From assembly GCA_002320815.1 (NCBI GenBank), contig DCLA01000043.1, positions 5,687 through 69,686 of the forward strand: DNA of 64,000 nt, read 5' to 3'. The position numbers and the translations under genes were made by a program. Positions 15,560 through 24,233 of this stretch are shown piece by piece (position 1 is the first letter of the stretch; each line of letters opens with the position of its first letter). The notes beneath the pieces are model-generated. The model saw only the letters and a program-made list of their open reading frames with translations. It ran no database searches and was not told where the DNA came from. Source of the stretch: Myxococcales bacterium UBA1660. Lineage in GTDB: Bacteria > Myxococcota_A > Polyangia > Polyangiales > Houyiibacteriaceae.

Positions 15560-18559
15560 GTGCGACTCTGCCATCAGTGCGGAGCTGTCGCTACCGAAGG
15601 CGACAAGTTCTGCCGCTCCTGCGGCGCTGCCATCGACAACTCGTCGAACGCCGCCGATCCCCTCGTGGGGCGAACCATCGGCGGGAGCTACCAGGTCCAG
15701 GAGCTGGTCGGCGTCGGCGGCATGGGCCGGGTGTATCGCGCCGAGCAGAGCACCCTCGGACGCACGGTGGCCATCAAGGTCATCCACCCGCACCTGCTGA
15801 GCGACGAGCAGACGGTGGCCCGCTTCTACGGCGAGGCCCGCGCGGCCAGCCGCCTGAACCACCCCAACAGCGTCTCGATCATCGACTTCGGGCGGACCGA
15901 CGACGGGATCCTCTATCTCGCGATGGAGTTCCTGAAGGGCAAGGACCTCGCCCTCGTGATGCACGAGGAGGGGCCGCTCCCCTTCACCCGCATCTGCGAG
16001 CTCCTGGTCGGCGTCCTCGAGGCCCTCGACGAAGCGCACGCGCTGGACATCGTCCACCGGGACATGAAGCCGGAGAACATCATCCTCCGGCGGCTCCACT
16101 CCGGCGACGATTTGGTGAAGGTCGTCGACTTCGGCCTGGCGACGATCGTCGGCAACAACTCCACGTCGATCACCCGCCCGGGGCTGGTCTGCGGCACGCC
16201 GGACTACATGCCGCCCGAGCAGGCCCGGGGTGAACAGGTCGACGGCCGCGGGGATCTCTACGCCCTGGGCGTGGTGCTCTTCGAGCTCCTCACCGACCAG
16301 CTCCCCTTCGACGACGAGACCCCGACCAAGGTCGTCCTCCGGCACATCAACGACCCGGTGCCCGACCCGCGCGAGGTCGCGCCCCATCGCGGGATCCCCG
16401 ACTCGCTGGCGGACATCGCCCTCAAGGCGCTGCAGAAGGATCGCAACGACCGCTTCCGCAACGCCACCGAGATGCGCGACGCGATCCGCGAGGCCCTCGA
16501 GGAGCTGCGCAGCGACGTCCCGGCCTCGGTCATCTGCGGCCAGTGCCAGACGCCCAACCCGGCGTCGATGCGCTTCTGCGGCAACTGCGGTCACCGGCTC
16601 GGCTCGGCGCCGGCCATGGGTCGCCGCCCCTTCTCCGCGAGCCGGCCCCCGCGGGCGTCGTTCCGGCCGATCCACACCATCCAGCGCCCCTTCGTCGGGC
16701 GCGAGGCCGAGCTGGAGAAGCTCGAGGAGTACCGGCGCTACGCGCTGGGTCGTCTGGTCCAGGTCCGCGTGGTCGGCGAGATGGGCGTGGGCAAGACCCG
16801 CCTGCTCGGCGAGACCGCGGAGCGCTTCGCCGAGGCGGGCGACCTCGTGGTCGGCGCGGGCCCCCATCCCACCGGGGCCCCGGTCCCCTACGGACCGCTC
16901 CGCCAGCTCGTCGCCATGTTGCTCGAGCGCGAGGTGAGCGAGCTCGAGCAGGTCGCGGCCGAGGGCACCCTCCTCGACCCGCTCTCCCGCGCGGGACTCC
17001 ACGAGCTCGCCGATGCCAAGGGCCTCGAGGGCTACGACGAGCGGTCCCGCATCGGCGCCGTCGCCGACGCGGTCGCCAGCGCCATCCGCGCCGGCCTCGC
17101 CCGGACCGGGGCCGCCCGCGCGGTGCTGGTCATCGACGACTTCGATCGCTGCGACGGGCTCACCCAGAAGGTCCTGACCCAGCTCGCGGAGCCCCTCGGG
17201 GAGACCTCCTGCCTGGTGGTCCTCGGCCAGGGGCCGACCCACCGGAGCGAGGGCGACGAGATCGAGCTCGGCGGCCTGACCCTCGAGCAGGCGGGCCTCT
17301 TCCTCAAGGGGGAGTCCGCGGCCGCGTCCCCGAGCAGCTCGACCATCATGCCCGGGCGGCGGCTCCTGCCGCTCTACCTGGAGCAGATCCATGCCCTCGG
17401 GGCCGACGGCCTCGGCGACGACACCATGCCTCCGCGCCTGGCCGACGCCGTCGCGCAGCGGGTCGACCGCATCGGGATCGCCGCGCGGCGGGTGATGCAG
17501 GCCGTGGCCGCTTATGGCGGGCGCTGCGAGCTCGAGCTCCTGGGCGCGCTGGTCGAGCAGGGGGACATGGCCGGGCTCGAGGAGCTGACCGGGACCGGTC
17601 TCGCCTACGTCACGGCGACCATGGTCGAGCTCCCGCACCCCTTCATCGCCGAGCTGGTCGAGGCGTTCATCCCGGCCGAGGCCCGGAAGGAGCTCCACGG
17701 GAGAATCCTGGCGCTGGTGACCGAGCGCGGCGCGCCCCTCGAGGTCCGCGCCGAGCACGCCTACCGCTCGGGCGAGGCGATGCGATCCCTGATGACCCTC
17801 GAGCGGATGGGCGACGTGGCCCTTCGGCGCGGGGACACCAAGGCGGCCGTCCTCGCGTTCCGGCGGGCCCTCGAGCTCGCTCGGCGCGAGATGCTCGAGA
17901 GCGGCGACATGGTGATGGACACCGCGCTGGTGACCTTCAGCCGGAAGCTCGGCTGGGCGATGGCCCGGGCGGGCGATCTCGCCGGAGCCGACGGCGTGGT
18001 CCGGGAGGCCTTCGACCTCACCGGGCCCTTCTCCTCCAGCCGCGCGCGGATGCACGTGGTGCTCGGCCGGATCGCCGTCCTCCGGGACCGCCGCCGGGAC
18101 GCCATGCGCCAGTTCGGCAAGGCGTTGGAGATCGTGGCCGGCGAGGACCCCAAGGTGGAGAGCGACGTCCAGCTCGCGCTCGGTGAGGCCCGCGCAGCCG
18201 ACGGGGATCCCCAGGGGGCCGCCAACGCCTACCGGCGCGCGCTGGAGCTCATGGAGGAGTCCTCGGACAGCGCGACCCTCCGCGCCCGGGTGAGCATGGA
18301 CCTCGCCGAGGTCCTCCTGGCCAGCGGCGACATGCCGCGCTGCGCGGCCCAGGCGGAGACCGGCATGCGGCTCGCGGAGGAAGCCGACGCGGGCGCGCTG
18401 GTGGCGCGCGCGGCGGGCCTGCTGGGGCGGATCGCGGAGATGAGCGGCGATCGCACGGGGGCCCGGCGCTACTACGAGCAGGCGGCCGAGCGTGCGGCCA
18501 CGGCCGGTGACGCGCTCGCCACTCGCCAGTGGCGCGACGCGATGCTCCTCGCGAGCTGA
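15560..18559 (+). CDS. Zinc-ribbon Ser/Thr protein kinase with AAA ATPase and TPR regions
   Basis: A 999-residue soluble protein. A first zinc ribbon (Cys4, Cys7, Cys18, Cys21) is followed by a Hanks-type kinase domain (about 35-310) with Gly-rich GVGGMGRVY, Lys73, HRDMKPEN (Asp168) and DFG (190-192). A second zinc ribbon lies at about 325-343. An AAA/STAND-type ATPase region carries the Walker A GEMGVGKT (405-412), and TPR-like repeats continue to the C-terminus. This layout is typical of large myxobacterial STAND kinases that integrate signals by ATP-driven assembly. The GTG at 15560 puts the first zinc ribbon at the extreme N-terminus and fits the -10 spacing. A hairpin follows the stop. 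Substrates are unknown. Confidence 0.92.
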   Translation: MRLCHQCGAVATEGDKFCRSCGAAIDNSSNAADPLVGRTIGGSYQVQELVGVGGMGRVYRAEQSTLGRTVAIKVIHPHLLSDEQTVARFYGEARAASRLNHPNSVSIIDFGRTDDGILYLAMEFLKGKDLALVMHEEGPLPFTRICELLVGVLEALDEAHALDIVHRDMKPENIILRRLHSGDDLVKVVDFGLATIVGNNSTSITRPGLVCGTPDYMPPEQARGEQVDGRGDLYALGVVLFELLTDQLPFDDETPTKVVLRHINDPVPDPREVAPHRGIPDSLADIALKALQKDRNDRFRNATEMRDAIREALEELRSDVPASVICGQCQTPNPASMRFCGNCGHRLGSAPAMGRRPFSASRPPRASFRPIHTIQRPFVGREAELEKLEEYRRYALGRLVQVRVVGEMGVGKTRLLGETAERFAEAGDLVVGAGPHPTGAPVPYGPLRQLVAMLLEREVSELEQVAAEGTLLDPLSRAGLHELADAKGLEGYDERSRIGAVADAVASAIRAGLARTGAARAVLVIDDFDRCDGLTQKVLTQLAEPLGETSCLVVLGQGPTHRSEGDEIELGGLTLEQAGLFLKGESAAASPSSSTIMPGRRLLPLYLEQIHALGADGLGDDTMPPRLADAVAQRVDRIGIAARRVMQAVAAYGGRCELELLGALVEQGDMAGLEELTGTGLAYVTATMVELPHPFIAELVEAFIPAEARKELHGRILALVTERGAPLEVRAEHAYRSGEAMRSLMTLERMGDVALRRGDTKAAVLAFRRALELARREMLESGDMVMDTALVTFSRKLGWAMARAGDLAGADGVVREAFDLTGPFSSSRARMHVVLGRIAVLRDRRRDAMRQFGKALEIVAGEDPKVESDVQLALGEARAADGDPQGAANAYRRALELMEESSDSATLRARVSMDLAEVLLASGDMPRCAAQAETGMRLAEEADAGALVARAAGLLGRIAEMSGDRTGARRYYEQAAERAATAGDALATRQWRDAMLLAS

Positions 18560-18565
18560 CGCCCT

Positions 18566-18586
18566 CACCCACGCACAACGTGGGTG
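18566..18586 (+). terminator. Stem-loop after the kinase gene
   Basis: Perfect 8-bp stem CACCCACG/CGTGGGTG (18566-18573 with 18579-18586) and loop CACAA, starting 7 nt after the stop codon. There is no T-tract, so it may terminate weakly, be rho-assisted, or protect the mRNA end. Confidence 0.5.
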
Positions 18587-18656
18587 GGTGTGCGTGAGTG
18601 CGCTCACGCTGTGCAGATCGTGATCACCCCGCGATCGTCGACGCGAACGCGATTTC

Positions 18657-18676
18657 CGAACATTACCGAATGTTTC
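18657..18676. promoter_or_regulatory. Inverted repeat AACATT-ACCG-AATGTT
   Basis: AACATT (18659-18664) and AATGTT (18669-18674) are exact inverted copies with a 4-nt spacer. They stand out as an AT-rich island in the 268-nt gap before the proteases. The repeat sits about 20 nt upstream of the putative -35 element, a plausible operator or activator site; it could also be a hairpin. Confidence 0.4.
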
Positions 18677-18692
18677 GCGGGCGGTCCTCGCC

Positions 18693-18722
18693 TTGCGTCA
18701 CACATTTTGGGGTTGCTAGCTT
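18693..18722 (+). promoter_or_regulatory. Candidate promoter of the tandem protease operon
   Basis: TTGCGT (18693-18698), 18-nt spacer, then TGC-TAGCTT (-10 at 18717-18722). The predicted start is near 18730, leaving a leader of about 98 nt before the ATG at 18828. That leader is C/G-rich and can form short hairpins. Confidence 0.45.
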
Positions 18723-18827
18723 CCCGCCGCGGACCGTGACTCCCCACACGGTTCGGTTCGGCTTTCACGACGGAGCCCTTCGGGTGGCGCCGTCCCCTCC
18801 TCCCCGTTTTCCCAGATCGAGGCCTTC

Positions 18828-20690
18828 ATGCGGCTGCGGATCTCCGCTCTTCTCTTTTCGATGCTCACCCTCGCGTTCGCCTGCGGCGACGTGTCGCCGC
18901 CCCCCAGCGGAAAAGCCGAGTGGGCCATCGTCGACGGCGAGCGGACGAACATGAACGAGGACTCGGTGGTCGCGGTGATCAACCGCGCCGGCGGCCTCTG
19001 CACCGGCTCGCTCATCGGGTCCCGGGTGGTCCTCACCGCCAAGCACTGCGTGCAGAACCCGGACGTCGAGAACCCCTCGCCGCCCTCCTCGTTCATCATC
19101 GGCATCGGCGACAGCATCCGCGGCCTCAGCGAGACCTACAGCGCCATCGACGTGTGGACGACCGAGGGCCCCTACCGGGAGTTCGCCCTCGCCGGTCTCA
19201 TCGGTCAGGACGTGGCGGTCATCACGCTGCAGTCCGACGCGCCGGCGCCCCCCTTCGCGCTCTACCGCGGCGAGCCCGCGGATCTCATCGGCACCGAGAT
19301 GAAGGCGGTCGGCTTCGGCGAGACCCCCGAGGGCGGCGCGGGCATCAAGTACCGCGTGGGCACCACCGTGTCCCGCTACGCGGAGTCGATGGGCGTGGTC
19401 TACACCCCGCCGACCATCTGCCAGGGGGACTCCGGAGGCCCGCTGCTGACCGCCGAAGGTCAGATCGTGGGCGTGGCGTCCTTCGGGAGCGCCTGCGGCG
19501 CGGGCGAGAACGGCTACAACCACGTGGCGGCCTTCCTCGACGAGATCGACGAGGTGCTCCGCGCCGCGGGGGCCTGCACCGACGACGGCGCCGAGGTCTG
19601 CGACGGCGGCGACAACGACTGCGACGGCATGGTCGACGAGGACTGCCTCGCCGTGGGCGAGGCCTGCACCGACGACGCCGAGTGCCTGACGCTCCGCTGC
19701 GAGGACACCGACGGCGGCCGCATCTGCACCCAGGCCTGCGACCCGGTGCGCCCCTTCACCGGCTGCGCGACCGGGCTCTACTGTGCCAAGACCGAGGGCT
19801 GCGACGGTCGCTGCGAGCCCGGCGTGGTGGGCATGCTGCCCAACGAGGCGCCGTGCATGGTCGACACCGACTGCGCCTCCCTCTTCTGCACCGACCCCGG
19901 CGACGGGGCGATGCGCTGCCTCGACCCCTGTCGGGCCGGCGCGGGCGGCTGCCTCTTCGGCGAGGCCTGCGCTGCGGCGGCGGACTCCTGCGGGGGCTGT
20001 GTCCCGGACGACATCCTCGAGGCCGCGCGCGGTCTCGGCGAGGCCTGCACCGAGGACGCCGACTGTGCCTCCGGCCAGTGCTTCGACGAGGGCTCGGACT
20101 CCTACTGCACCGAGGGCTGCGCCGACGACGCGAGCTGCGGTGACCGCTTCCACTGCCGCCTGATGGAGGACCCGAGCGCGAACCTCTGCATCCGGGGCCC
20201 GCGGGCCGGCGCCGGCGAGACCTGCCTCGACAACCTGGACTGCGCCTCGGGGCTCTTTTGCGCTGCCCGCGGCGACGAAGCGTGGTGCAGCCTCTTCTGC
20301 GCCGCCGACGAGGACTGCCCCACCGAGTTCAGCTGCATCTCGGTCGGCGACGTCTCCCTCTGCGCGCCGGACGCCGGCATCGTCGGCTCCACCTGCACCG
20401 ACGACGCCGACTGCATCAGCGGCTTCTGTCAGCCGGTGGGCGCGGGCGGGGCCAACGTGTGCACGCGCCTCTGCGACGCCGCCAGCGCCTGCGGGACCGG
20501 CTTCACCTGCGTCCGCTCCACCGACGGCGTGAGCTCGGCCTGCGTCGGCGCGGCGGTCGCCGCCGAACCGCCGGCTTCCGATGACGGCGGCTGCTCCGCG
20601 GGCGGGTCCCCGGTCGGTCTCGCCTGGCTCCTCTTCGTGGGCGCCTTCCTCTTCACCACCCGCCGCCGACCCTCCGAGGTGTCCCGATGA
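18828..20690 (+). CDS. Trypsin-like protease, lipoprotein, MopE motif, MYXO-CTERM tail
   Basis: A 620-residue surface protein. Lipoprotein signal (Cys at 19 after AFA), then a chymotrypsin-fold protease domain (about 33-245) with the triad His73 (LTAKHC), Asp128 (GQDVAV) and Ser202 (CQGDSGGP). A MopE-type putative metal-binding motif, CDGGDNDCDGMVDEDC, lies near residue 258. Cys-rich repeats (about 275-580) of the CTDDADC type follow. The tail has Gly-Cys-Ser, one hydrophobic helix and an Arg triplet, a MYXO-CTERM-like sorting signal. Lipid at the N-terminus plus a C-terminal anchor would tether it twice. It overlaps its paralogue by 4 nt (ATGA), so the two are co-expressed. The specificity pocket was not assigned. 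Confidence 0.9.
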   Translation: MRLRISALLFSMLTLAFACGDVSPPPSGKAEWAIVDGERTNMNEDSVVAVINRAGGLCTGSLIGSRVVLTAKHCVQNPDVENPSPPSSFIIGIGDSIRGLSETYSAIDVWTTEGPYREFALAGLIGQDVAVITLQSDAPAPPFALYRGEPADLIGTEMKAVGFGETPEGGAGIKYRVGTTVSRYAESMGVVYTPPTICQGDSGGPLLTAEGQIVGVASFGSACGAGENGYNHVAAFLDEIDEVLRAAGACTDDGAEVCDGGDNDCDGMVDEDCLAVGEACTDDAECLTLRCEDTDGGRICTQACDPVRPFTGCATGLYCAKTEGCDGRCEPGVVGMLPNEAPCMVDTDCASLFCTDPGDGAMRCLDPCRAGAGGCLFGEACAAAADSCGGCVPDDILEAARGLGEACTEDADCASGQCFDEGSDSYCTEGCADDASCGDRFHCRLMEDPSANLCIRGPRAGAGETCLDNLDCASGLFCAARGDEAWCSLFCAADEDCPTEFSCISVGDVSLCAPDAGIVGSTCTDDADCISGFCQPVGAGGANVCTRLCDAASACGTGFTCVRSTDGVSSACVGAAVAAEPPASDDGGCSAGGSPVGLAWLLFVGAFLFTTRRRPSEVSR

Positions 20691-22504
20691 ATCGTAGTCT
20701 GCTCCTGTCCCTGCTCCTCTCGGTGGGATGCGTCGCGCCGGTCGGCTCCGACGCCGTCGGCGAGGGCAGCGCGCCCATCGTGGATGGCACGCGCGAGTCC
20801 GGGTACCCGGAGGTCGTCTTCCTCTACAACGTCCGCGGCGCGGCCTGCACGGCCACCATCGTGGCGCCGCGCCTGGTGCTCACCGCCAAGCACTGCGTGC
20901 AGAACATCAGCGGCGCCCAGAGCGCCGCCCCGGCGAGTGACTTCCGGCTCCTCGTCGGCAGCTCGGCCAACTCGGCGACGAGTCAGTACCGGGTCCAGGA
21001 GGTCCGGGTCGCTCCCGGCCGCTGGGACCTCCGGGACGCGAGCGACGTGGCGGTGCTGATCCTCAGCACCCCGGCGACCGAGACCCCGCGCGAGATGTCT
21101 TTCGACTCGCCGACGGCGCTCTTCAACCAGACCTTCACCGCGGTCGGCTACGGCCAGATCCCCAGCGGCAACAGCAGCGTGAAGTACAGCACCTCCAAGC
21201 GCGTCCAGGGCGCGCGGAGCGGCTTCGTGTACGTCGAGCCCGCGGTCTGCCAGGGCGACTCCGGCGGCCCGCTGATCGGGCCCGATGGCCGCATCTGGGG
21301 CGTGGCCAGCTTCATCTACAGCCCCGACGGTGGCGAGCCCACCTGCGGCACGGCGCCGGGCGCCTACAACTCGATCGCCGCCTGGCAGGAGTTCATCGAG
21401 ACCGCCCTCGAGGACTCGGGCGCCTGCGTGGAGTCGGCCGAGGTCTGTGACGGCGTCGACAACGACTGCGACGGGGAGCTCGACGAGGGCTGCACCGAGA
21501 CCGGCGCCGCCTGCGCCAGCGCCGACGAGTGCGTCGGCCAGCGCTGCGAGGCCCTCGAGGCCGGTGGCCCCACCGTCTGCACCCAGGAGTGCAACCCCAA
21601 CCAGCCGGCCATCGGTTGCCCGGACGGCTTCTTCTGCGCCAGCCAGGGGCTCGGCGTCTGCGGCGGGCTCTGCGCGCCCGGCGTGCTCGGGACCACCGCG
21701 GTCGGCGAGAGCTGCACCGCCAACGTCGAGTGCATCACCGGCTACTGCCTGGATCCCGGCGACGGAGACCGCCGCTGCCTCGCGCCCTGCGAGGGCGACT
21801 CCGGCCAGTGCCTCGCGGGGGAGGTCTGCCTCGCCGGCGCGGGCTCCTGCGGCGCCTGCATCCCGGAGGAGATCTTCAGCGGGCCCCGCTCCCTCGGCGA
21901 GCCCTGCTCCGACGACGACGAGTGCGTCAGCGGCGACTGCTTCACCGACGAGGGCGTGACCTACTGCTCCCGCGTCTGCACCGGCGACGAGGAGTGCGGC
22001 GACATGTTCCACTGCCGCTCCGGTCAGTGCATCCGCGGACCGCGCCAGAGCGTGGGCGGCGGCTGTGTGGACAACGAGGACTGCGGCACCGGGTTCTGCG
22101 CGAGCACGAGCGACCAGAGCTGGTGCTCGGACTTCTGCACCGAGGACGCCAACTGCCCGACCGGCTTCACCTGCGAGACCGTCAGCGACGGGGTCGCCGT
22201 GTGCGCGCCGCAGACCGGGCTGGTGGGGGAGTCCTGCTCGGCCAACGAGGACTGCATCTCGGGCCTCTGCGCGATGGGCACCCACAACGGCAGCGTCTGC
22301 ACCGAGATCTGCGGGCCAGACATCGCCTGTGACCCCGGCTTCGAGTGCTACCGCGTCGCGGGCGGGACGACCCCGCCCCTCTGCCTCGCGCCGGCCTCCT
22401 CCGAGGACGGCGGCGGCTGCGCGGCCGGCGGCTCCTCGGTGCCCGGCTTCGGCGCCTTCGTGGGCCTGCTGGCGGTGCTCCTGCGTCGCCGCCGGCGCGC
22501 CTGA
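20687..22504 (+). CDS. Second trypsin-like protease, paralogue of the upstream gene
   Basis: A 605-residue protein with the same plan as its neighbour: lipobox LSVGC (Cys15), protease domain with LTAKHC (His69), a central Asp in SDVAVL and CQGDSGGP, the MopE motif CDGVDNDCDGELDEGC, Cys-rich repeats, and a MYXO-CTERM-like tail (CAAGG, helix, RRRRR). The two genes clearly arose by tandem duplication but have diverged in surface loops, which suggests different substrates or partners. Translation is coupled through an ATGA overlap. No prodomain is obvious; the IVDG at residue 31 resembles the new N-terminus produced when trypsin zymogens are cleaved. Confidence 0.9.
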   Translation: MNRSLLLSLLLSVGCVAPVGSDAVGEGSAPIVDGTRESGYPEVVFLYNVRGAACTATIVAPRLVLTAKHCVQNISGAQSAAPASDFRLLVGSSANSATSQYRVQEVRVAPGRWDLRDASDVAVLILSTPATETPREMSFDSPTALFNQTFTAVGYGQIPSGNSSVKYSTSKRVQGARSGFVYVEPAVCQGDSGGPLIGPDGRIWGVASFIYSPDGGEPTCGTAPGAYNSIAAWQEFIETALEDSGACVESAEVCDGVDNDCDGELDEGCTETGAACASADECVGQRCEALEAGGPTVCTQECNPNQPAIGCPDGFFCASQGLGVCGGLCAPGVLGTTAVGESCTANVECITGYCLDPGDGDRRCLAPCEGDSGQCLAGEVCLAGAGSCGACIPEEIFSGPRSLGEPCSDDDECVSGDCFTDEGVTYCSRVCTGDEECGDMFHCRSGQCIRGPRQSVGGGCVDNEDCGTGFCASTSDQSWCSDFCTEDANCPTGFTCETVSDGVAVCAPQTGLVGESCSANEDCISGLCAMGTHNGSVCTEICGPDIACDPGFECYRVAGGTTPPLCLAPASSEDGGGCAAGGSSVPGFGAFVGLLAVLLRRRRRA

Positions 22505-22535
22505 GGTGGCCGCGGGCGATTCGCCCCCGTCCTGC

Positions 22536-22541
22536 TAGCAT
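22536..22541 (+). promoter_or_regulatory. Extended -10 box (TGC-TAGCAT) of the lipoprotein-tsaD unit
   Basis: TAGCAT with upstream TG, 7 nt before the ATG at 22549. The ATG at 22540 is part of the box itself, so the box argues that translation starts at 22549 on a leaderless mRNA. Confidence 0.5.
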
Positions 22542-22548
22542 GGGCCCG

Positions 22549-23139
22549 ATGCTTCGGGCCCTGCCCCTCTGCCTGTTGTCGGTATCGCTCCTCGGGGCCT
22601 GCTCCGACATCGAGTCCTATCGCGGCGACTACGTCGGCGAGGTGGCTGGCGCGGTGGCGTGCGAGCAGGAGCCCTGTTCCTTCATCCGGCGGGGCTTCAC
22701 CGGGGGGACCACCCTGAGCCTCCGGGCCTTCGACCCATCGATCCAGACCGCGGATTCGTCCGCGGGGGTGGCCCCGGGCTTCCTCACCACCAGCGACGCC
22801 CAGTGCGGCGATGGGACCGAGACCCTCCTCGACGAGCCTCTGCGGCCCATCGCGCCCCTGGCCCACGACGCGCTCTCGATCCTGGAGCTCCCCGGGTCCA
22901 CCCGCGTGCGCACCTACGTCTACGCGCTCGAGCCCGAGCGCGGGCCCCTGGCCGGCCGCACCGCGATGGTCTTCGTGACGCTCCTCGAAGAGCAGGAGAT
23001 CGAGGTCCGGGTGGTCTCTGGCGATGGCGCCGAGGACTGCCCCGGGCTCCCCTTCCGGGATCCTCCGGAGGACGAATGCGCGGCGCGCGCCGCGGGCACC
23101 TGTGACTTCTATGGGCTCTTCGAGCTCGATCCCGCATGA
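22549..23139 (+). CDS. Lipoprotein of unknown function upstream of tsaD
   Basis: A 196-residue predicted lipoprotein (signal peptide with lipobox LLGAC). The mature part is beta-rich, with two Cys pairs (CEQEPC and the C-terminal CAARAAGTC) that probably form disulfides. The in-frame ATG at 22540 would add three residues, but it coincides with the -10-like element, so 22549 is preferred. The stop overlaps the tsaD start (ATGA), making it the leader gene of a two-gene unit. I do not recognise the family; the link with tRNA modification may be incidental. Confidence 0.75.
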   Translation: MLRALPLCLLSVSLLGACSDIESYRGDYVGEVAGAVACEQEPCSFIRRGFTGGTTLSLRAFDPSIQTADSSAGVAPGFLTTSDAQCGDGTETLLDEPLRPIAPLAHDALSILELPGSTRVRTYVYALEPERGPLAGRTAMVFVTLLEEQEIEVRVVSGDGAEDCPGLPFRDPPEDECAARAAGTCDFYGLFELDPA

Positions 23140-24191
23140 CCGACCACCAGACCATCTTGGGCCTCGAGACCTCCTGCGACGAGACCGCGGCTGCGGTCGT
23201 CCGCGCCGACGGCCGCGTCCTCGCCGACGTCGTCGCGAGTCAGATCGACCTCCACGCGCGCTACGGCGGCGTGGTGCCCGAGCTCGCCTCGCGGGCCCAT
23301 CTTCGCGCCATCGTCCCGGTGGTCGAGGAGGCCGTGGAGCGCGTGGGCGGCTGGGACGCCATCGACGCGGTCGCCGTCACCCAGGGCCCCGGGCTCGTGG
23401 GCGCGCTCCTGGTCGGAGTCCAGTTCGCCAAGGCCCTCGCCTGGGCGCGGGACCGGCCGCTCATCGGGGTCGACCACCTGCAGGGGCACCTCCTGGCCTG
23501 CCACCTCCGCCACGACGACGAGGCGCCGGTGGGCCCCGGCTACCCCTACGTCGCGCTGCTGGTCTCGGGGGGCCACACCGCGCTCTATCGGGTCGACGAG
23601 CCCACCGGGAACACGTTGCTCGGCCAGACCCGCGACGACGCCGCCGGCGAGGCCTTCGACAAGGCCGCCAAGCTCCTGGGACTGGGCTACCCGGGCGGTC
23701 CGATCATCGACCGCCTGGCCAAGGAAGGCGACGCCGCCGCCTTCGACCTCCCGCGACCGATGCTCCACCGCAAGGACCACGACTTCAGCTTCAGCGGTCT
23801 GAAGACCGCCGTGGCCCGGATCGTCGCCGACGACGAGGGCGTGTCCCGCCCCGACCTGGCCGCGTCCCTCCAGGGCGCCATCGTCGAGGTACTCGCGCGC
23901 AAGGCGGTCCGCTGCTGCCTCGAGGAAGACGTCCCCCGCCTGGTCCTCGGCGGCGGCGTGGCGGCCAACCGCGGCCTCCGGCAACGCGCCGGGGAGCTCT
24001 GCGCCGAGGCGGGGCTCGAGCTCTTCGTTCCGCCCATCCGCTCCTGCACCGACAACGCGGCCATGATCGCCTACGCCGGCTTCCACGCCGACGGCGACGA
24101 GCCGGTCGCGGTCTACAGCCGCGCCCCGAACCGCGTCCGCGGCCGCTTCCGCGAAGACGGCACGCACATCCCGCGCCGCGCGGGTCGCTGA
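23136..24191 (+). CDS. tsaD: tRNA N6-adenosine threonylcarbamoyltransferase
   Basis: A 351-residue cytoplasmic enzyme that transfers threonylcarbamoyl from TC-AMP to A37 of ANN-decoding tRNAs, together with TsaB and TsaE. The ASKHA-fold motifs are clear: LGLETSCDETAAA at the N-terminus, the metal-binding HLQGH (His114 and His118), the SGGHT region, GEAFDKAAKLLGLGYPGG, and the C-terminal LGGGVAANRGLR and SCTDNAAMIA. Length is normal. It overlaps the upstream lipoprotein gene by 4 nt. It converges with the histidine kinase gene. Confidence 0.97.
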   Translation: MTDHQTILGLETSCDETAAAVVRADGRVLADVVASQIDLHARYGGVVPELASRAHLRAIVPVVEEAVERVGGWDAIDAVAVTQGPGLVGALLVGVQFAKALAWARDRPLIGVDHLQGHLLACHLRHDDEAPVGPGYPYVALLVSGGHTALYRVDEPTGNTLLGQTRDDAAGEAFDKAAKLLGLGYPGGPIIDRLAKEGDAAAFDLPRPMLHRKDHDFSFSGLKTAVARIVADDEGVSRPDLAASLQGAIVEVLARKAVRCCLEEDVPRLVLGGGVAANRGLRQRAGELCAEAGLELFVPPIRSCTDNAAMIAYAGFHADGDEPVAVYSRAPNRVRGRFREDGTHIPRRAGR

Positions 24192-24233
24192 GCGCGAGTC
24201 GAGCGCGTCGCGGGCCTCGAAGCGCCCCGAGCC

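Noticed and set aside
14780..18607. Long open frame on the minus strand across the kinase gene
   Set aside because: The plus strand encodes a kinase with complete catalytic motifs; the antisense frame is a by-product of G/C-rich third positions. Only its 3' end (14780-15544), beyond the kinase start, is a real gene.
22540..22542. First ATG as start of the lipoprotein gene
   Set aside because: It lies inside the TAGCAT -10-like box; the ATG at 22549 has the same 7-nt spacing as other leaderless starts.
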